The notes under the pieces were generated by a model that did not search any database, had not been told where the DNA came from, and saw nothing but the letters and a program-made list of their open reading frames with translations. A stretch of 55,542 nt of DNA from Candidatus Altimarinota bacterium (GTDB lineage: Bacteria > Patescibacteriota > Gracilibacteria > BD1-5 > UBA6164). The stretch is from positions 1 through 55,542 of the forward strand of contig JAUXPL010000004.1 of the NCBI GenBank assembly GCA_030683605.1. The letters run 5' to 3'. This document shows positions 42,149 to 52,125 of the stretch, one piece after another. Position 1 is the first letter of the stretch. Every line of letters starts with the position of its first letter. The position numbers and the translations under genes were made by a program.

Positions 42149-42685
42149 ATGGAAGATATAAAAGTTTTAAGTGATAAATCTAAATCTACATACTTTTCTA
42201 GTATAGTGTTTTTAGTTGTAGTTGTTGTAATTACAGTTTTACTGTATTTATATAATAACTATTTAAAAAATAACATTCTTGATATACAAAATACTATAAC
42301 TACAGTTGAATCTAGTATAAATGAAGTTGAGAATGATAAAAATATTCAAATTTATAGATTAATTCAGCTTAATAAAGAAGTAATTGCATCTTATGAATCA
42401 ATGAATAATATTACTAAATATATTAATAATTTAAATATATTAGAAAGAGAATATAATTTAGATTTCACTTGATTTGAAATATCTAAATGAGAAATATCTA
42501 CAAGTGTAATAACTTCTACTGATCAAGAATTATGAGCAGCATATCAAAAAACTAGAGATTTTATAAAAAAATATAGAGAGGATAAAAAAGCTTTATTTGA
42601 TCTAGCCTTTATTACTTCAGTTGAGTGAATGGTAGATATGAAATTTAATGTAAATTTTAAAATAAAAAATAATTTAACTAAATAA
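42149..42685 (+). CDS. Type IV pilus inner-membrane protein, PilN-like
   Basis: The 178-residue product has one membrane segment near the N-terminus (about 20-36), a coiled-coil stalk (about 40-85) and a small C-terminal domain. This is the PilN architecture. It lies directly before a second protein of the same build and a PilC/GspF homologue, the usual pilN-pilO-pilC neighbourhood. Sequence similarity to named PilN families is not obvious; the call relies on architecture and context. Confidence 0.6.
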
Positions 42686-42695
42686 TAAAAAATAT

Positions 42696-43235
42696 ATGTC
42701 AATTTATAATAAAAATAATAAATTTGTTTCTTATATAATAATTTTGTTTTCTTTATTTATTTTAGTCTTATTCACATCTGATAAAATAAAAGAAATATAT
42801 GAAAATAAAGATTTAAAAGAAACATATACTCTTAGTTTGAATGATAAAAAAGCTAAATTAACAGAATTAAATACTCTAAAAAATAGTTTAGTAAATTCAA
42901 AAGCTGATTTAGATAAATACAATGTTATAATAAAAGAAGATGAAATAATTGATTACATATATTCAACTATAGAATCAAAAAACGATAGAAATGGTACGAG
43001 TTCAATAAATAGTTTAAATATATCTGAGCCTATAAAAACAGAGTTATGATTTAATGAAACTCTTATTACTATAAATATTAGAGTAGCAAATGAAGCTAAA
43101 TTAAAGGAAATATTAGATGTATTTCTTTGAAAAAAATCTAAATATCTTTTTTATATTAGTTCTTTTTCATTCCCATACTGAGAAACACAAGAAAAATTTA
43201 GTGTAACAATTCCTTTAAAAATATTGCATAAATAG
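42696..43235 (+). CDS. Type IV pilus inner-membrane protein, PilO-like
   Basis: The 179-residue product has a membrane segment (about 11-27), a coiled coil (about 32-80) and a C-terminal domain with alternating beta-type sequence (ETLITINIRVANEAKLKEIL), as in PilO's ferredoxin-like fold. It follows the PilN-like gene by 10 bp and precedes pilC by 24 bp. PilN and PilO form heterodimers that link the cytoplasmic motor to the pilus. Assignment is by architecture and context. Confidence 0.6.
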
Positions 43236-43259
43236 AATAATTAAAACAATTTCAAAACC

Positions 43260-44360
43260 ATGGAAAATACAATTAAAGATGATTTATATAGTAATGAATT
43301 TATACTATTTAAAAAAGTTTCTACAGTTGAAAAATACAATTTTTATGAATACTTATCAGTTATGATTGATTGATGAGTTTCAATAGTAGAAAGTCTAAAA
43401 ACAGTAGAAACAAAAATAACGAGTCATTATTTTAAACAAAAAATCAATGAATTAATAACATTTATATCGTCTGGTGATTCTTTTTCAAAATCTATGAAGA
43501 AAATTCCAGATGTATTTACTAGTTCTGAGATATCTGTTATAGAAGCTTGAGAATCTAGCTGAATGCTTGCTATTTCTCTTCTAAAAATCAGTGATGATCT
43601 AAAAAAGGTACATGAATTAAAAAATAAAGTAAAATGAGCTCTAACTTATCCAATTATTATATTTTTATTTTTATTTTTGGCATTGTTTGTAGTACTTACT
43701 TTTGTAATACCACAAATTAAACCATTATTTGATACAGCTGAAGTAGAATTACCTATGTCAACTAAGTTATTAATAATGTCTTCTGATTTTATTATTTGAA
43801 ATATAGGATTATTATTTTTATTACTAGCTTCACTTGTATTATTTATATTTTGATACAAAAGTACTCCATCAGGAAAAAAAGCTATTGATGATTTTTTATT
43901 ATGATTACCTCTTGTTTGAAAAGTTTATAAAAATTATATTTTATCAAATATAGCTTCTACTCTTGGAAGTTTAACTTGATCATGAGTAAGTATTATAAAA
44001 ACTTTGAAATTAATTTGAAAATCAACTAACAATTCAATATATGAATGATTATTTGAGGATATTGTAGTAAGAGTATCTTGATGAGAACAATTAGTAAAAG
44101 CAATGGAAGCTGTAGACCCAGAAAAATATTATTTTCCTGCAGATTATACTCAAATGTTATCTGTTTGAGAAAGAACCGCAAATATAGAATTAATATCAAA
44201 AAAAATAAATTCTCAATATATTAAAGAAGTTGATTACTCACTTGCAAGTTTAACTAAATGGATTGAGCCTCTAGCTATATTATTAGCATCCATTTTCGTT
44301 TTATGGTTTGCTTATGCTATTCTTTGAGCAATACTAAAAATAACACAAACAGTTGCATAA
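43260..44360 (+). CDS. pilC: PilC/GspF, type IV pilus platform protein
   Basis: The 366-residue product is the polytopic inner-membrane platform of type IV pili/type II secretion. It has two T2SSF domains: the first with LSVMIDGGVSIVESLKTVE, SFSKSMKKIPDVFTSSEISVIEAGESSGML and a membrane segment near ALTYPIIIFLFLFLA; the second with LGSLTGSGVSIIKTLKLIG, EQLVKAMEAVDP and MLSVGERTANIELISKKI, ending in a hydrophobic helix. Length is slightly below the usual 400. No pilB or pilT ATPase is in the window. Confidence 0.92.
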
Positions 44361-44392
44361 AAAACAAGAAATTTATAATTTCTTGTTTTTTT
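44360..44392. terminator. Bidirectional terminator between pilC and the lipoprotein gene
   Basis: AAAAACAAGAAATT-TATA-ATTTCTTGTTTTTT joins the two convergent stop codons. Confidence 0.85.
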
Positions 44393-45611
44393 AGTATCAA
44401 CTGATTCAATCAGTATCACAATTCTCTGGGTCTTCTATACATTTATTTACAGCAGTTGTTCTTATTGCTCTATTTGTTGCAAACTTATTTACAACTCAAA
44501 ATGTTTCTTTTGTAACAGTAGATATTGTACTTCAAAATACTGGTACATAAGATGTTGCATATTCCAATCATTCTCATAATAGTATACTTCATTTTAATAC
44601 TTCTACTTTTCATGCATCTAGTTTTCATTGTTTTCATAATTGTTCTACTTTATTTATTTTGTCTTGAATATCCTTCATTTTTTCATATGAAGCTTTTAAT
44701 TTTTCATATTTTTCATTTACACTATTATAATATTCACTTCATTTTTCATAAGTTTCTTTCATTTTTTCCAATTTTGAAAGAGTATATTTCATATTTTCTC
44801 ATGATCTTTTATATGCTTCCTCTAATAATTTTTCTTTTGCTTCATCTAATATAGCATCTTTTTCACTATTTACTTTATCATTTACCATATCAACTAATGT
44901 ATTTTTTACAGTATCAACAAGCATATTTGCATTTTCATCCAATTTTTTACTTGTTGTTTCTATTTCAGTTATTTTTTTTAATCAATCTAGCTCTTTCAAT
45001 GTATCTCATCAAAATCATTGCCTTTGTTTTGCATAACTACTAGCAATTTGTTGCTTTAAATCTTGATCTATAATTCATACCAATATCTCATCTTTTTTCT
45101 TTGTATAATATATTCATTTTTCACTATCTGGTAGTTTTTGAAAATTTTCTCTAAATTTTAATTCTAATTCTTTTTTATTTTTTAAAAGTTCTTCTGTTTC
45201 TTTAAATCATACTGAATATTCTATTTTAGAATCTAATTCTTTTATTTTATCTTCCAATGTGCTCACCAATTTTGTTCTAGTTTCTCCTTGACACTCTTCT
45301 TTGGAGTATGACATCATTCCTCATTTTATATTATTACAAATATTTTCATCTCACGAATTTATTGCTATTTGCATATAACACTTATCTTTTGGTGGATTTG
45401 ATCAAGCATCTTTAAAGCTTGTTCATTTAATATTTTCACAAGCAGCAGGGGATGACGATTGAATTGCTATAAATTGGAAACAATGATCAGAATCAGGTGC
45501 TAATTCACACATCATTCATCATATATTTTCTAAAAAACTACATGAAGATAAAAATATAATTGAAGAAAGTGAAATTAAAGAAATTTTAATATTTGACTTT
45601 ATATTTTTCAT
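44391..45611 (-). CDS. Lipoprotein with cysteine-rich head and coiled-coil domain
   Basis: The 406-residue product has a lipobox LSSC (about residues 21-24) and then about nine cysteines in the first 115 residues (CELAPDSDHC, AACENI, CYMQI, ICNNI, ECQGE), suggesting disulfides outside the membrane. A long coiled coil with EKMKETYEKGSEYY and KDIQDKINKVEQ repeats follows, then a glycine-containing hydrophobic segment near the end and a last cysteine pair. I recognise no family. Its place inside the pilus cluster suggests a surface or pilus-related role, which is inference. Confidence 0.7.
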
Positions 45612-45632
45612 ATAATTGTATAAGAAAATAAA

Positions 45633-46076
45633 CTATTTTTCTGTTTTAACTTTTTTTAATGATAACAAAATAATCATTATAATAACAATACTTGAACTTA
45701 TAATCAGTGGAATGGAAAAAGTATTGATAATTAGTGCAGCTAGGGGGGCAATTCTAGATTCTAAATACATAAAATCTATTCATAAAAATAGATATAATCC
45801 AAATACAACAAAATAAATTAAAATAGTAACAATAAGTAATTTTATCCTTAAAATATATTTTATAAACAATAATAAATATAGTAGAATAATACTTAATAAT
45901 CAAAATATAACAGGTGAAAACATAGTATATTTCATATAAAAATCTTTGTATTTTAAATCAGAAATATCTGGATTTGCATTGAAGTATTTGAGCAATAATA
46001 AATATAATAATACTCAATAAATAACACTGAGAATTAAAGGAATTATTTTTAATTCTATTAATCTTTTATTTTCCAT
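45633..46076 (-). CDS. Small four-helix membrane protein
   Basis: The 147-residue product has four hydrophobic helices (about 9-24, 49-68, 73-95 and 112-136) with short loops and no conserved motif I recognise. It is 21 bp upstream of the lipoprotein gene on the same strand and is probably co-transcribed with it. Function is unknown. Confidence 0.6.
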
Positions 46077-46158
46077 ATAAGCATAGTTAATAAATAAGAT
46101 ATTAGAACATTTATTATTATATCATTATTTTTATTTAAATCAATACCATATATTTTGT

Positions 46159-46197
46159 AAAAAAACTAAAAATTAATTGAAATTTTTAGTTTTTTTT
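46159..46197. terminator. Hairpin in a divergent spacer
   Basis: AAAAAACTAAAAATT pairs with AATTTTTAGTTTTTT. It lies between two genes that point away from each other, so it may be left over from a lost gene or block antisense transcription. Confidence 0.7.
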
Positions 46198-46235
46198 GTA
46201 TATTTAATATAATAATGTTTACTAAAATTATAATT

Positions 46236-46799
46236 ATGATCAGTAAAAAATGATTTACTTTAATAGAGCTTATGATATCTATTACAATTATAGGGATTTT
46301 GAGTGTTATAACTTATTCTCCTTATAGTTATTACCAAAATAAAGCTAGTTTAAAGGTAACAGCAAGGGAAGTATCTCAGCTATTATATGAATCAAGAAAT
46401 ATGGCAATAAATTGAGCAATTGCTAATAATTGAAATGTAGCTATTTGAGTTTATTTTGATACTAGTGAAATTGCTAATACTCAGATAAAAGTATTTTCTT
46501 TTCCTCATAATATTGACAAATTAAATATTACAAATACGCAATGATGAGATATTAGACTTATAAAAACATTGAAATTACAAAAGTGAATATTAATTGATAA
46601 AATAGAGGATAAGCAAAATATATTATTTTTCTTTGATTCCATTACTTGAAAATTGAGTTATTATAATTGGCATATGTTAACTAGGCAAAATTTCGAAGAT
46701 GATATAGTTTCAATAAATTTTTCATTTAAATGATCTTCTTCACCAAACTTAAATAAAACTATAAATTATTATACAAATACAAATATAATTGATTATTAA
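46236..46799 (+). CDS. Minor pilin/pseudopilin, GspH-like
   Basis: The 187-residue product starts MISKKGFTLIELMISITIIG, a canonical prepilin leader: the glycine before the cleavage site is a TGA codon, and Glu5 is present. The mature domain is the size of a GspH/FimT minor pilin. It is the first of four pilin-related genes in a row (46236-48998) that probably form the priming tip of the pilus. The ATG at 46236 gives a short leader; an upstream in-frame ATG at 46215 would lengthen it by seven residues. Confidence 0.88.
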
Positions 46800-46858
46800 G
46801 ATATCATTTATTATCCCTAACCTTTATCTTCAGCTTAAGCTGGAGAGCTACAAAAAAT
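46800..46858. repeat. Short palindromic repeat between pilin genes
   Basis: CTTCAGCTTAAGCTGGAG with flanking GAGAGCTAC resembles TTCTCCAGCTAAAGCTGGGG inside the gene at 52126-53559 and belongs to the same dispersed family. Confidence 0.6.
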
Positions 46859-47488
46859 ATGAATACAATTAATATTACAAAGAAATGATTTTCTATAATT
46901 GAAATACTAGTTTGAATATTTATTTTTTCTATGTGAATAGCATGAGTATATGCTATTATTTCTTCAACACTTAGAATAAATGATTTGAATAAAAATTATA
47001 TCATTGCAGTTAATTTAGCAAATGAACAAATAGAATTAGTAAGAAATATTAGAGATAGTAATTATAAAAAAATTCAGAAGTATAATATGATAAATCCTTC
47101 ATCTAATAATTATACTAATGTATTTGAATATTGAAAAAAGTACAAAATAGAAAATAATTATTCAGATACTGCAGATTTCCCAATACAAGTTATAGATATT
47201 ACTGATTGATTTGAACAGTGAGTAGATAAATTAAATTGAGTATCTATGCAAAAATATATTATATGTATAGATTCACTTAATAGATATACTCATGATTGTA
47301 ATAATCCTAATAATAAAAAAACAAAATTTTATAAATATATTAGTTTTGAAAAAGTAACACATAAAGAATGAACAAATCAAATAGATATTACGGATGCATA
47401 CTTAGTTACATCAAAAGTAATTTGGTATATTAGGTGATATCATGAATTTGAAATTAAATCTATAGTTGCAGATTGGAAAAGACTATAA
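46859..47488 (+). CDS. Minor pilin, PilV/GspI-like
   Basis: The 209-residue product begins MNTINITKKGFSIIEILVGI, a prepilin leader with TGA-coded glycine before the cleavage site and Glu5. The hydrophobic helix continues with FIFSMGIAGVYAIISSTLR, and ANEQIELVRNIRDSNY is typical of PilV/GspI minor pilins. A C-terminal part with two cysteines (IICIDS, HDCNN) could be disulfide bonded. Second gene of the minor pilin set. Confidence 0.88.
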
Positions 47489-47571
47489 AATAATTACATT
47501 AATTTCTCCCTTTTTAAAAGGGAGTACCCTGGAATTTTAATGGAAGGGGGAGGAATTATTAATAATAAAGT
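47489..47571. repeat. Dispersed repeat copy before a minor pilin gene
   Basis: TCTCCCTTTTTAAAAGGGAGTACCC then GGAAGGGGGAGGAATTATT. The purine-rich end of the repeat lies 18 bp before the next start and may double as its ribosome site. Confidence 0.65.
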
Positions 47572-48171
47572 ATGAAAAAACAAAATTTAAATTACTGATT
47601 TACACTTGTAGAAGTATTAGTTTCTATCACTATATTTTCTATTATGTTTATATCTATTATATGGATATACATAATTAGTACAGATATTAGTATGAAATCA
47701 GATATAAATAGAGTAATGCAAGAAAATCTAAAAAACCTAGCTAGTAAAATATCTGAAGATATTAGAAAAGATTGAATAAAATGAGTATCGTCTAGTACTA
47801 TAGATACTTGTGATTTTGATAAAACTACTTTAAAAAATTATAAAGTATGAGATAAATTATGTGCTAAATCTGGAAATATCTATTATCTAGCAAAAAAAGA
47901 TTTAGTATTATGAGAATATTATAGAGTTTCTGATTCATTAGAATGTAGTTGATTAACAGACAATTGTGTAATTGCTATGTGACCAAATGAACCACTTACT
48001 AATAGTTATGTTTCTATTAAAGAGTTGAAATTTTATATATCAGATGATTCTGTACCTAAAGTAACAATTAATATTGTATTGCAACCATCAATTAAAAAAT
48101 GAGTAAAACCAGATATGATAAAAGATAGTAAGATAATATTCCAAACCACTATAAGTGAAAGATTGTTTTAA
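47572..48171 (+). CDS. Minor pilin, PilW/GspJ-like
   Basis: The 199-residue product starts MKKQNLNYGFTLVEVLVSIT, a prepilin leader with TGA-coded glycine, then the hydrophobic helix IFSIMFISIIWIY. The mature part has four cysteines (IDTCDF, KLCAKS, LECSG, NCVIA) and the beta-rich build of GspJ/PilW minor pilins. A member of the dispersed repeat family lies immediately upstream. Third of the set. Confidence 0.85.
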
Positions 48172-48191
48172 AAATTTATAAACCTTATTTT

Positions 48192-48998
48192 ATGAAAATA
48201 TCTAAAAATAATTCATGATATTCTGTGATAATAATTTTACTTATAATATGATTATTACTTTTTTTGTGAATATGAATATTTAATTTAATATTAAATGATT
48301 TAAAAGATAATAAAGCAATGTGAGATTATTACAAAGCTTATGCATGAGCTGAATCTGCAAGTGAATTAGCTTTATTACAAATAAAGAAAAATTGATATGC
48401 ATATTATGATAGAATAGATCATAATTTGAATAATCGTTCAATAGTATTGTCAAATAATCCTCTAGATGTTAATGCATTTAAGGCAAGTACTGATATATAT
48501 ATATCTTATGATATATGATCTAAAGTGGATTTTTATGAATGAAGTTTGGATCCACTTTGATATGATATTGTACCTTTGTTTTATATTGATGATACTTGAG
48601 AAAAAAAGGTTACGGATATAGAGTTTTCACTTATTTCTTGAGAAGAAACTAATTTAGCTTGGAATGTAATTTGAAAAGAAGATTGAATATCATGAGAATG
48701 AACAGATATGAATTGATATAAAAAAACATTTACTTTAGACTGATTAAAATATTCTACTGATAATATTAATAATTTTATATCAAATTCTGATTTCAATTAT
48801 ATGGTTTTGTTAAATTCTTGAGATAAATGAATAATTAAGTATAAAATAAAGTCAAAAATAGCTTCTCAATTTTTCTCTAAACCAAAAACATCAATAATTT
48901 CTTCTGCACAAGTATGAAATTATAAACAAAATTTAAATGTTGATTTAAATAATACTGAATACCTAAATATGCTTAAATATTCAATTTATAGTGAATAG
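48192..48998 (+). CDS. Minor pilin-like protein, PilX/GspK-like
   Basis: The 268-residue product begins MKISKNNSGYSVIIILLIIG, a divergent prepilin leader (TGA-glycine, then Tyr-Ser) without the conserved Glu5, which fits the PilX/GspK position at the tip, where Glu5 can be missing. The region GDYYKAYAGAESASELALLQIK is the PilX-type helix. It is the last of four consecutive pilin-type genes and the largest. Confidence 0.78.
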
Positions 48999-49088
48999 TG
49001 ATTATTTTAAAAAATTATGTATAATTTATTTATAATAGTAATATATGTATATAATTCGACTGTTAAAGGAAAAAAATAAAAAAAAAAT

Positions 49089-49116
49089 TTGCATATTCAT
49101 TAAAGATTGCTAAAAT
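49089..49116 (+). promoter_or_regulatory. Probable promoter of the HU gene
   Basis: TTGCAT (49089-49094), 16-bp spacer, TAAAAT (49111-49116), about 33 bp upstream of the start. Confidence 0.5.
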
Positions 49117-49148
49117 ACAATTGTTTTATATTTATAAATAATTTTATT

Positions 49149-49421
49149 ATGAAAAAACAAGATTTTATTAAAGCTGTTGCAGCTACTGCATGATTAAGCC
49201 AAGATGCTGTATCAAAAACTTTAACATCTATGATTGATGTTATTACTGCTGAATTAAAAGCAGGAAATGAAGTTAATATTACTGGTTTCGGTGCTTTTAA
49301 AGTATCTTCTAGAGCTTCTAGAAATGGTGTTAATCCTAGAACAGGTGAATCTATCAAAATTCCATCTATGAACTCTCCTGTTTTCAGAGCTGGAAAAACA
49401 CTTAAAGAAGCTGTTAGATAG
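49149..49421 (+). CDS. hup: HU-family nucleoid protein
   Basis: The 90-residue product is a typical HU: KKQDFIKAVAATAGLSQDAV helix pair, ITGFGAFKVSSRASRNGVNP at the start of the DNA-binding arm, and RTGESIKIPSMNSPVFRAGKTLKEAV at the end. It bends and packages DNA as a dimer. Only one of its seven glycines is TGA; the others are GGT or GGA, in contrast to most genes here, probably because of its high expression. It has its own promoter and terminator. Confidence 0.97.
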
Positions 49422-49441
49422 TCTTGTTATAATTAGCGATG

Positions 49442-49471
49442 AAAAAACTTAAGATTTCTTAAGTTTTTTTT
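49442..49471 (+). terminator. Terminator of the HU gene
   Basis: AAAAAACTTAAG-ATTT-CTTAAGTTTTTTTT, 20 bp after the stop. Confidence 0.9.
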
Positions 49472-49528
49472 GATTTTTTTAATTATAAGTGTTATAATTA
49501 AAAAAATACTAATTGTTATTATTAATAT

Positions 49529-50074
49529 ATGAATATAATACATATTAACAATCTTCCGAGTTCATTTAATATAAACGAATTTATATCTGAAAAAATCATA
49601 GATTGAAATATAGATATAGAGTTTATTTATGTTTCAAATTTTAAGAATACTAAACTTTTAAGAGATTTTATTGAAGTTATTTGTTTAGAATTATGAATAC
49701 CTGGTAAGGAGATACCAATTTTTATTTTAATTGTTGATGAATTAAATAATAATGCAATAGAGTATTGAACAGAGGAAGGTTGATATAATAGATTGAGAGT
49801 AAAATGTATTAAAATAAATGAGTATTTAACTATTAATATAGAAGTAGAAGATACAGGAAAATGAAAAAAACATAAAAATGCATTAGAAATGGAAACTATG
49901 AGAGCTCATCAATTAAAATTATGATATAATTGACATAAGTCTATTAGATGAAGATGATTATTTATGATAATATTCAATACAGTAGATAGGTTGTATTTCA
50001 AAAATACAAAAACATGATGATTAATTGTATGAATAAAGAAAAAATTAAAATTAGATACTCAAAAATGTATATAA
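49529..50074 (+). CDS. RsbW-like HATPase (anti-sigma factor kinase type)
   Basis: The 181-residue product has the GHKL/Bergerat ATP-binding motifs of the SpoIIAB/RsbW type: N-box LIVDELNNNAIEYG, G1 VEDTGKG and G2 GRGLFMIIFNTVDRLYF, ending in TKTGGLIVGIKKKL. Proteins of this type bind sigma factors or anti-anti-sigma proteins and phosphorylate the latter. No STAS-domain antagonist or sigma factor gene is adjacent. Length is slightly above the usual 140-150 because of an N-terminal extension. Its partners must be elsewhere. Confidence 0.85.
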
Positions 50075-50079
50075 AAAAT

Positions 50080-50112
50080 AAAAAGTATTTACTCTCAGTA
50101 AATACTTTTTAA
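50080..50112. terminator. Bidirectional terminator
   Basis: AAAAAGTATTTACT-CTC-AGTAAATACTTTTT between the RsbW-like gene and ftsQ, overlapping the ftsQ stop. Confidence 0.85.
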
Positions 50113-51030
50113 ATTTTTAATACATTGTGGTTTTTCTGCTTCATTACAATAAAAAATTTTATTGTTTATTCTCAAATCTATGTATATAATTGGATTTTTT
50201 ATTATGTCTAATTGTTCCTTGCTAAAAATAGCTAGTTTTTTTATTTGATTTTTTATGTCTCAGTCTAAATCAAATATAATAATTGTATTATTATCTGTGA
50301 TTATATGTATTTCTCTTTCTATTTCATAGTATATTAATGAATTGATTTTGATATTTATAAAATTTTCTTTCATATATTCATTTGCATAATATATTTTTTG
50401 TATATATTCTCATTCTAGAATTTTTTTATAATCCAGAAATTTACTTTTATCAAAATCACTTTTTATTATTATTTCTTTTAATTCTGTAGAATATGATGAT
50501 GGTATAAGAGTTCAATTCTCAGTAACTATATATTTTTTTCAGTTAATAGTTGTATTGAATATTCACTTATAAGAATCTATGATTATTTTTAGAGTATTAG
50601 GCAATACTATATCCAATTTTATATCTCTAATGTTTTGTTGATAATTTTGTAGATTTTTAAGAATATCTTTTTTTTCAGTATTCCATATAGATAATCATCT
50701 ATAATCTTCCACTGATTTATATGATATAGTCATACTTGTAATATCATCTTTTTTAATTATTTCTATAAACTTTATTTTAAAAGTTGGTCATAATACTACA
50801 AATATTGAAATAATTATTAATATAAATAATATTAAAATATAATAATTTGTAATATTATTTCAAAATACTTTTAGTTTTTCTATTTGGTCATTTTTTATTA
50901 TAAAAGCTCTCCTTTTTTTAGTTAAAGGAGCTCTTTTTATATTATTTAGTACAAGTTTATTATTGTTATTAATTTGTACTTTTTTACTTAAAAAATTATT
51001 AATTGAGTTTTTAATTTTTTTTATATTCAT
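50089..51030 (-). CDS. ftsQ: FtsQ/DivIB-like cell-division protein
   Basis: The 313-residue product has a basic cytoplasmic N-terminus (~75 residues), one membrane helix (about 74-92), a POTRA-like domain (GLSIWNTEKKDILKNLQNY, RDIKLDIVLPNTLKIIID) and a larger beta domain with YIVTENGTLIPSSYS, the FtsQ-type segment. FtsQ links early and late divisome proteins. It begins 7 bp after rbfA, on the same strand. Sequence conservation is low, as usual for FtsQ, so a related POTRA protein is possible. Confidence 0.75.
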
Positions 51031-51037
51031 ATATTTA

Positions 51038-51373
51038 TTAAGTTATTTGATTGATTAATTCACATACTTCTTGTCAAATAGCTCAACTATTATCATATCT
51101 ATATCTAATTCTAGGTAGTTTTCTAATATTTAATATTTTGTTAAATTTAGCTTGTATTTCATAATTATGCTTTGCCAATGTTTTAGCTAATATATTTCAA
51201 TTTTTAAGTGAACTAACATATATATCCAAATATGATAAGTCACTACTTATTTTCACTCAAGTTACGGTTATTATTCAAAATGTTTGTTCTGAGTCTTCTA
51301 ATTCTTCAAATATAAAATTTGTAACTAATTCTCTCGACACTCTTTCTAATTTACTAATTCTTTCCTGGTTCAT
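51038..51373 (-). CDS. rbfA: RbfA, ribosome-binding factor A
   Basis: The 111-residue product matches RbfA, a KH-fold maturation factor of the 30S subunit. Recognisable parts: an N-terminal helix RISKLERVSRELVTNFIFEE, GIITVTGVKISSDLSYLDIYV, and KLPRIRYRYDNSGAIGQEVCELI, corresponding to the conserved R-x-x-P-x-L-x-F-x-x-D segment. Length is normal. It is the first gene of a unit with ftsQ. Confidence 0.88.
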
Positions 51374-51450
51374 TTTATTATGATTAATTGTACAATTTTT
51401 TCTAATCCCTCCCTATTTGGGAAATCCCTTGAAAAAAGGGCGAAAATTCT
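51374..51450. repeat. Dispersed repeat copy upstream of rbfA
   Basis: TCTAATCCCTCCCTATTTGGG and CCCTTGAAAAAAGGG form palindromic, GC-rich segments of the dispersed family in the rbfA-rpsU spacer. Confidence 0.6.
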
Positions 51451-51486
51451 ATTTATTACATATATAATATATTAAAATATTTACTT

Positions 51487-51514
51487 TTGACAAATAAAAG
51501 TTAATAAATATACT
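51487..51514 (+). promoter_or_regulatory. Promoter of rpsU
   Basis: TTGACA (51487-51492), 16-bp spacer, TATACT (51509-51514). The leader that follows contains TCCTTTACTTTTAGGA, CTATC/GATAG pieces and a Shine-Dalgarno-like AAGGGGAT about 10 bases before the rpsU start. Confidence 0.65.
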
Positions 51515-51584
51515 TCCTTTACTTTTAGGAAGAATTAACCCTTTCTATCTTTATAACTTAATTTCCTGTAAGGGGATAGTAAAC

Positions 51585-51785
51585 ATGATATACGCAATTA
51601 AAAATAATTGAGAAACTAACGAAAAACTAATTTTAAGATACAAAAAAATGTTCTTTCAATCAAGAATAACAAATAAAATTAGAACTGAAAGATATGCTAT
51701 TAGAAAAACTTCTGATAAAAAGAAAAGAGAACAAGCTATCGTTAGAGAACACTATAGAATGTTAAATACTAAAGTTTACTTTTAA
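51585..51785 (+). CDS. rpsU: Ribosomal protein bS21
   Basis: The 66-residue product is bS21: MIYAIKNNGETNEKLILRYK, then a very basic C-terminus with KIRTERYAIRKTSDKKKREQ and IVREHYRMLN. bS21 sits at the platform of the 30S subunit near the anti-Shine-Dalgarno and helps initiation. The start has one of the few purine-rich ribosome sites in the window (AAGGGGAT). Its single glycine is TGA. It has its own promoter and terminator. Confidence 0.93.
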
Positions 51786-51796
51786 GTAGATTTTTA

Positions 51797-51828
51797 AATA
51801 AAAGCTAATTTTAGCTTTTATTTTTTTG
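51797..51828 (+). terminator. Terminator of rpsU
   Basis: AAATAAAAGCTAA pairs with TTAGCTTTTATTT, followed by a T-run. Confidence 0.85.
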
Positions 51829-51839
51829 TGAAAATTGTA

Positions 51840-52105
51840 TAATGAAGAAAATCTCTCTCTTGTCCCTAAAGGGCAATGCCATTAAGTTAAGGATAATTTT
51901 GTACTTTGTTTCTAATCCCTCCCCCTGCGGGTACTCCCTTTGAAAAAGGGAGAAATTTAATTAATTCCTTAACTTAATGGTATTTCCCTAAAGGGATACA
52001 CTACGATAAATTCTCTCCCCTTGTCAGGGGAAAGAGGACCAAATTACTTTTTGTAGCCCCTTGCCCTTATCTAAGGTAAAGGATTCGAGCATAGAGTTAA
52101 TTAAT
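51840..52105. repeat. Cluster of dispersed palindromic repeats
   Basis: This gene-free stretch between rpsU and the U32 gene holds several family members: GTCCCTAAAGGGCAATGCC, CCCTCCCCCTGCGGGTACTCCC, CCTTAACTTAATGGTATTTCCC, CTCCCCTTGTCAGGGGAAAGAGG and GTAGCCCCTTGCCCTTATC. Two related palindromes occur in frame inside the next gene, so this is probably where the family is most active in the window. Confidence 0.75.
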
Positions 52106-52125
52106 AATATATCCAATTTATTTTT

